Shown: piece after piece, positions 62,810 through 64,000 of the stretch
How positions within the stretch are numbered: the first letter of the stretch is position 1
Layout: every line of letters begins with the position of its first letter
From: Phoenix dactylifera
Taxonomy: Eukaryota; Streptophyta; Magnoliopsida; Arecales; Arecaceae
Length of the DNA stretch: 64,000 nt
Direction: 5' to 3'
Assembly (NCBI RefSeq): GCF_009389715.1
Contig: NC_052397.1
Coordinates: 15,014,129 to 15,078,128, forward strand
Position numbers and translations under genes: made by a program
Notes under the pieces: model-generated
Told to the model about the DNA's origin: nothing
Databases searched by the model: none
What the model saw: only the letters and a program-made list of their open reading frames with translations

Positions 62810-64000
62810 CTGCACAGCAAGTAAAGATTGAGATAATATCTGTAAATTACATTGGAAAACTAAAACTCATTGTACTATTGTAGTCTTGAGTTATATCATG
62901 AAATACGACGATGCTAACTACAAAATTCCACAGTATAAGACAGATCATGATCGAGTACAGATGCTGCATAGATTTTTTTTTGTAAGCAATGTTGCTTATC
63001 TGAAAATGGTCCAATTTAATTACTAAATAAACCAACAGTTATGTTAGATAATACAATTTACACTCTTGATGTGCTACAACAGGTTCCTACCAAGGTTTTA
63101 AATCCTAGTACCGAACCCATACTGTTTTTCCATTGGAATAGTATAGTACTGGCACAGTACCGGCAGCGATAGCAGATACCAAAACTGAAAGAATCAAAAA
63201 AAAAAAAAAAATGAAAAACCACTAGAATGCATCATAGAGGCAACATGTACCAGTACGTAGGGTTTCAATGTTTCAGCACCCATACCAGTGCCAGTTTTGC
63301 GCCACAGTATGGTCATACCATCCCATTCTGATCATCTGATGGTTTTTGAAACTGTATTCCTACATCAAGTACATAGTTGTTTTCACCTATAGCTATCTTT
63401 TCATAACAAATTCATCTTACACCTTTAGTTGTCGCATATCAACCCTCCTATTTGATGCTCTTAATTGTTTACTAGCTCCATCAATGTTCCAGAATATCCT
63501 TGTTCCCATATACCTGGCCTCAATCTAGATTCTGTAGGTGACAGTAAATTGACCGGAAACATCATTCTCTAAACTCTTCAATATGCCAGCTTTCATAATC
63601 CCAACCATTACAAGCTGCAAAGTTTGACTCATCGCGTTTGTAAATATATAATTATATTTATACACTAAACGTGTAAATTACATGAATTCATTTCTTGTTA
63701 GATCAGTCAATATCAAATTCACAATATGCCTAGAAGATTTTGAATTTAATGTACTATATCTCAGGTCCTAATATGAAGCATTAAGAAAATAATTTATTTC
63801 AAAGAAAAAAGTGTCTTGCGAATGATTGACATTGCTAAACACTTATAGCGATCCATCTTTCTGGTAATACCGAGCCTAGAATTCACTCATCTAGATACAA
63901 AGCAGCAACGCTATTATGAAAATGTATGTGTATATGCACTCACATACATATATATCTATGTGTTCATGTCTCTAAATATTTGTTTTTTCTTTTATGTGCT
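62810..64000. other. Upstream intron of DExH14; no exon recognised
   Basis: The exon that should precede 62809 (encoding about 120 N-terminal residues) was not found on the minus strand here, so this stretch is probably intron reaching the right edge. It contains the GGTACC-family element at 63091-63353 and an AT-rich remainder. Confidence 0.5.
63091..63353. mobile_element. GGTACC-family fold-back element
   Basis: Starts CAAGGTTTTAAATCCTAGTACC and ends near GGTTTTTGAAACTG, with GTACTGGCACAGTACCGG and CCCATACCAGTGCC inside and an A-run in the centre. Confidence 0.55.

Noticed and set aside
63540..63640. Possible missing first exon of DExH14 (open stretch after TTTGCAG)
   Set aside because: The translation does not resemble the expected N-terminus (around the YRLFGRPEPDEEE region) and soon hits stops in all frames.

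Overview
The window is nuclear DNA of a flowering plant. The genes are split by GT-AG introns, there is a nuclear tRNA gene, and the non-coding DNA is AT-rich and full of plant-type transposon remnants. The GC-rich first exon of the P450, set in AT-rich surroundings, and the many GGTACC-rich fold-back elements suggest a non-grass monocot such as a palm or a relative; that is inference.

Layout. At the left edge is a fragment of a pentatricopeptide repeat (PPR) gene on the minus strand, followed by a complete tRNA-Lys(CTT). A 1,557-bp non-autonomous element with perfect 19-bp terminal inverted repeats (1299-2855) carries a 138-bp internal satellite. It sits in one copy of a local duplication whose second copy keeps the unoccupied target site. 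Next is a complete 13-exon WDR12/YTM1 gene (3957-7907, minus), a ribosome-biogenesis factor with a telo-box and site II motifs upstream. A two-exon cytochrome P450 of the flavonoid 3'-hydroxylase type (10563-13026, plus) follows.

From 16466 to the right edge one gene dominates: an ASCC3/DExH14-type tandem-cassette Ski2-like RNA helicase on the minus strand. I traced 46 coding exons encoding 1,978 residues, including the stop codon. Only about the first 120 residues, judged against the Arabidopsis protein, were not found and probably lie beyond the right edge. Every exon join keeps frame and family conservation, and one intron starts with GC rather than GT.

The large introns hold a probable mitochondrial DNA insertion (about 40.7-42.3 kb), two RTE-type LINE tails, at least ten GGTACC-rich fold-back elements, two longer GC-rich fold-back elements and several tandem duplications.

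The genes do not form a pathway. WDR12 (60S subunit maturation), a flavonoid P450, an RNA helicase linked in other eukaryotes to stalled-ribosome and alkylation responses, and a PPR fragment are ordinary neighbours in a plant chromosome. I saw no CRISPR array, operon or defence-type locus. The noteworthy content is in the repeat biology and a few gene-structure details.
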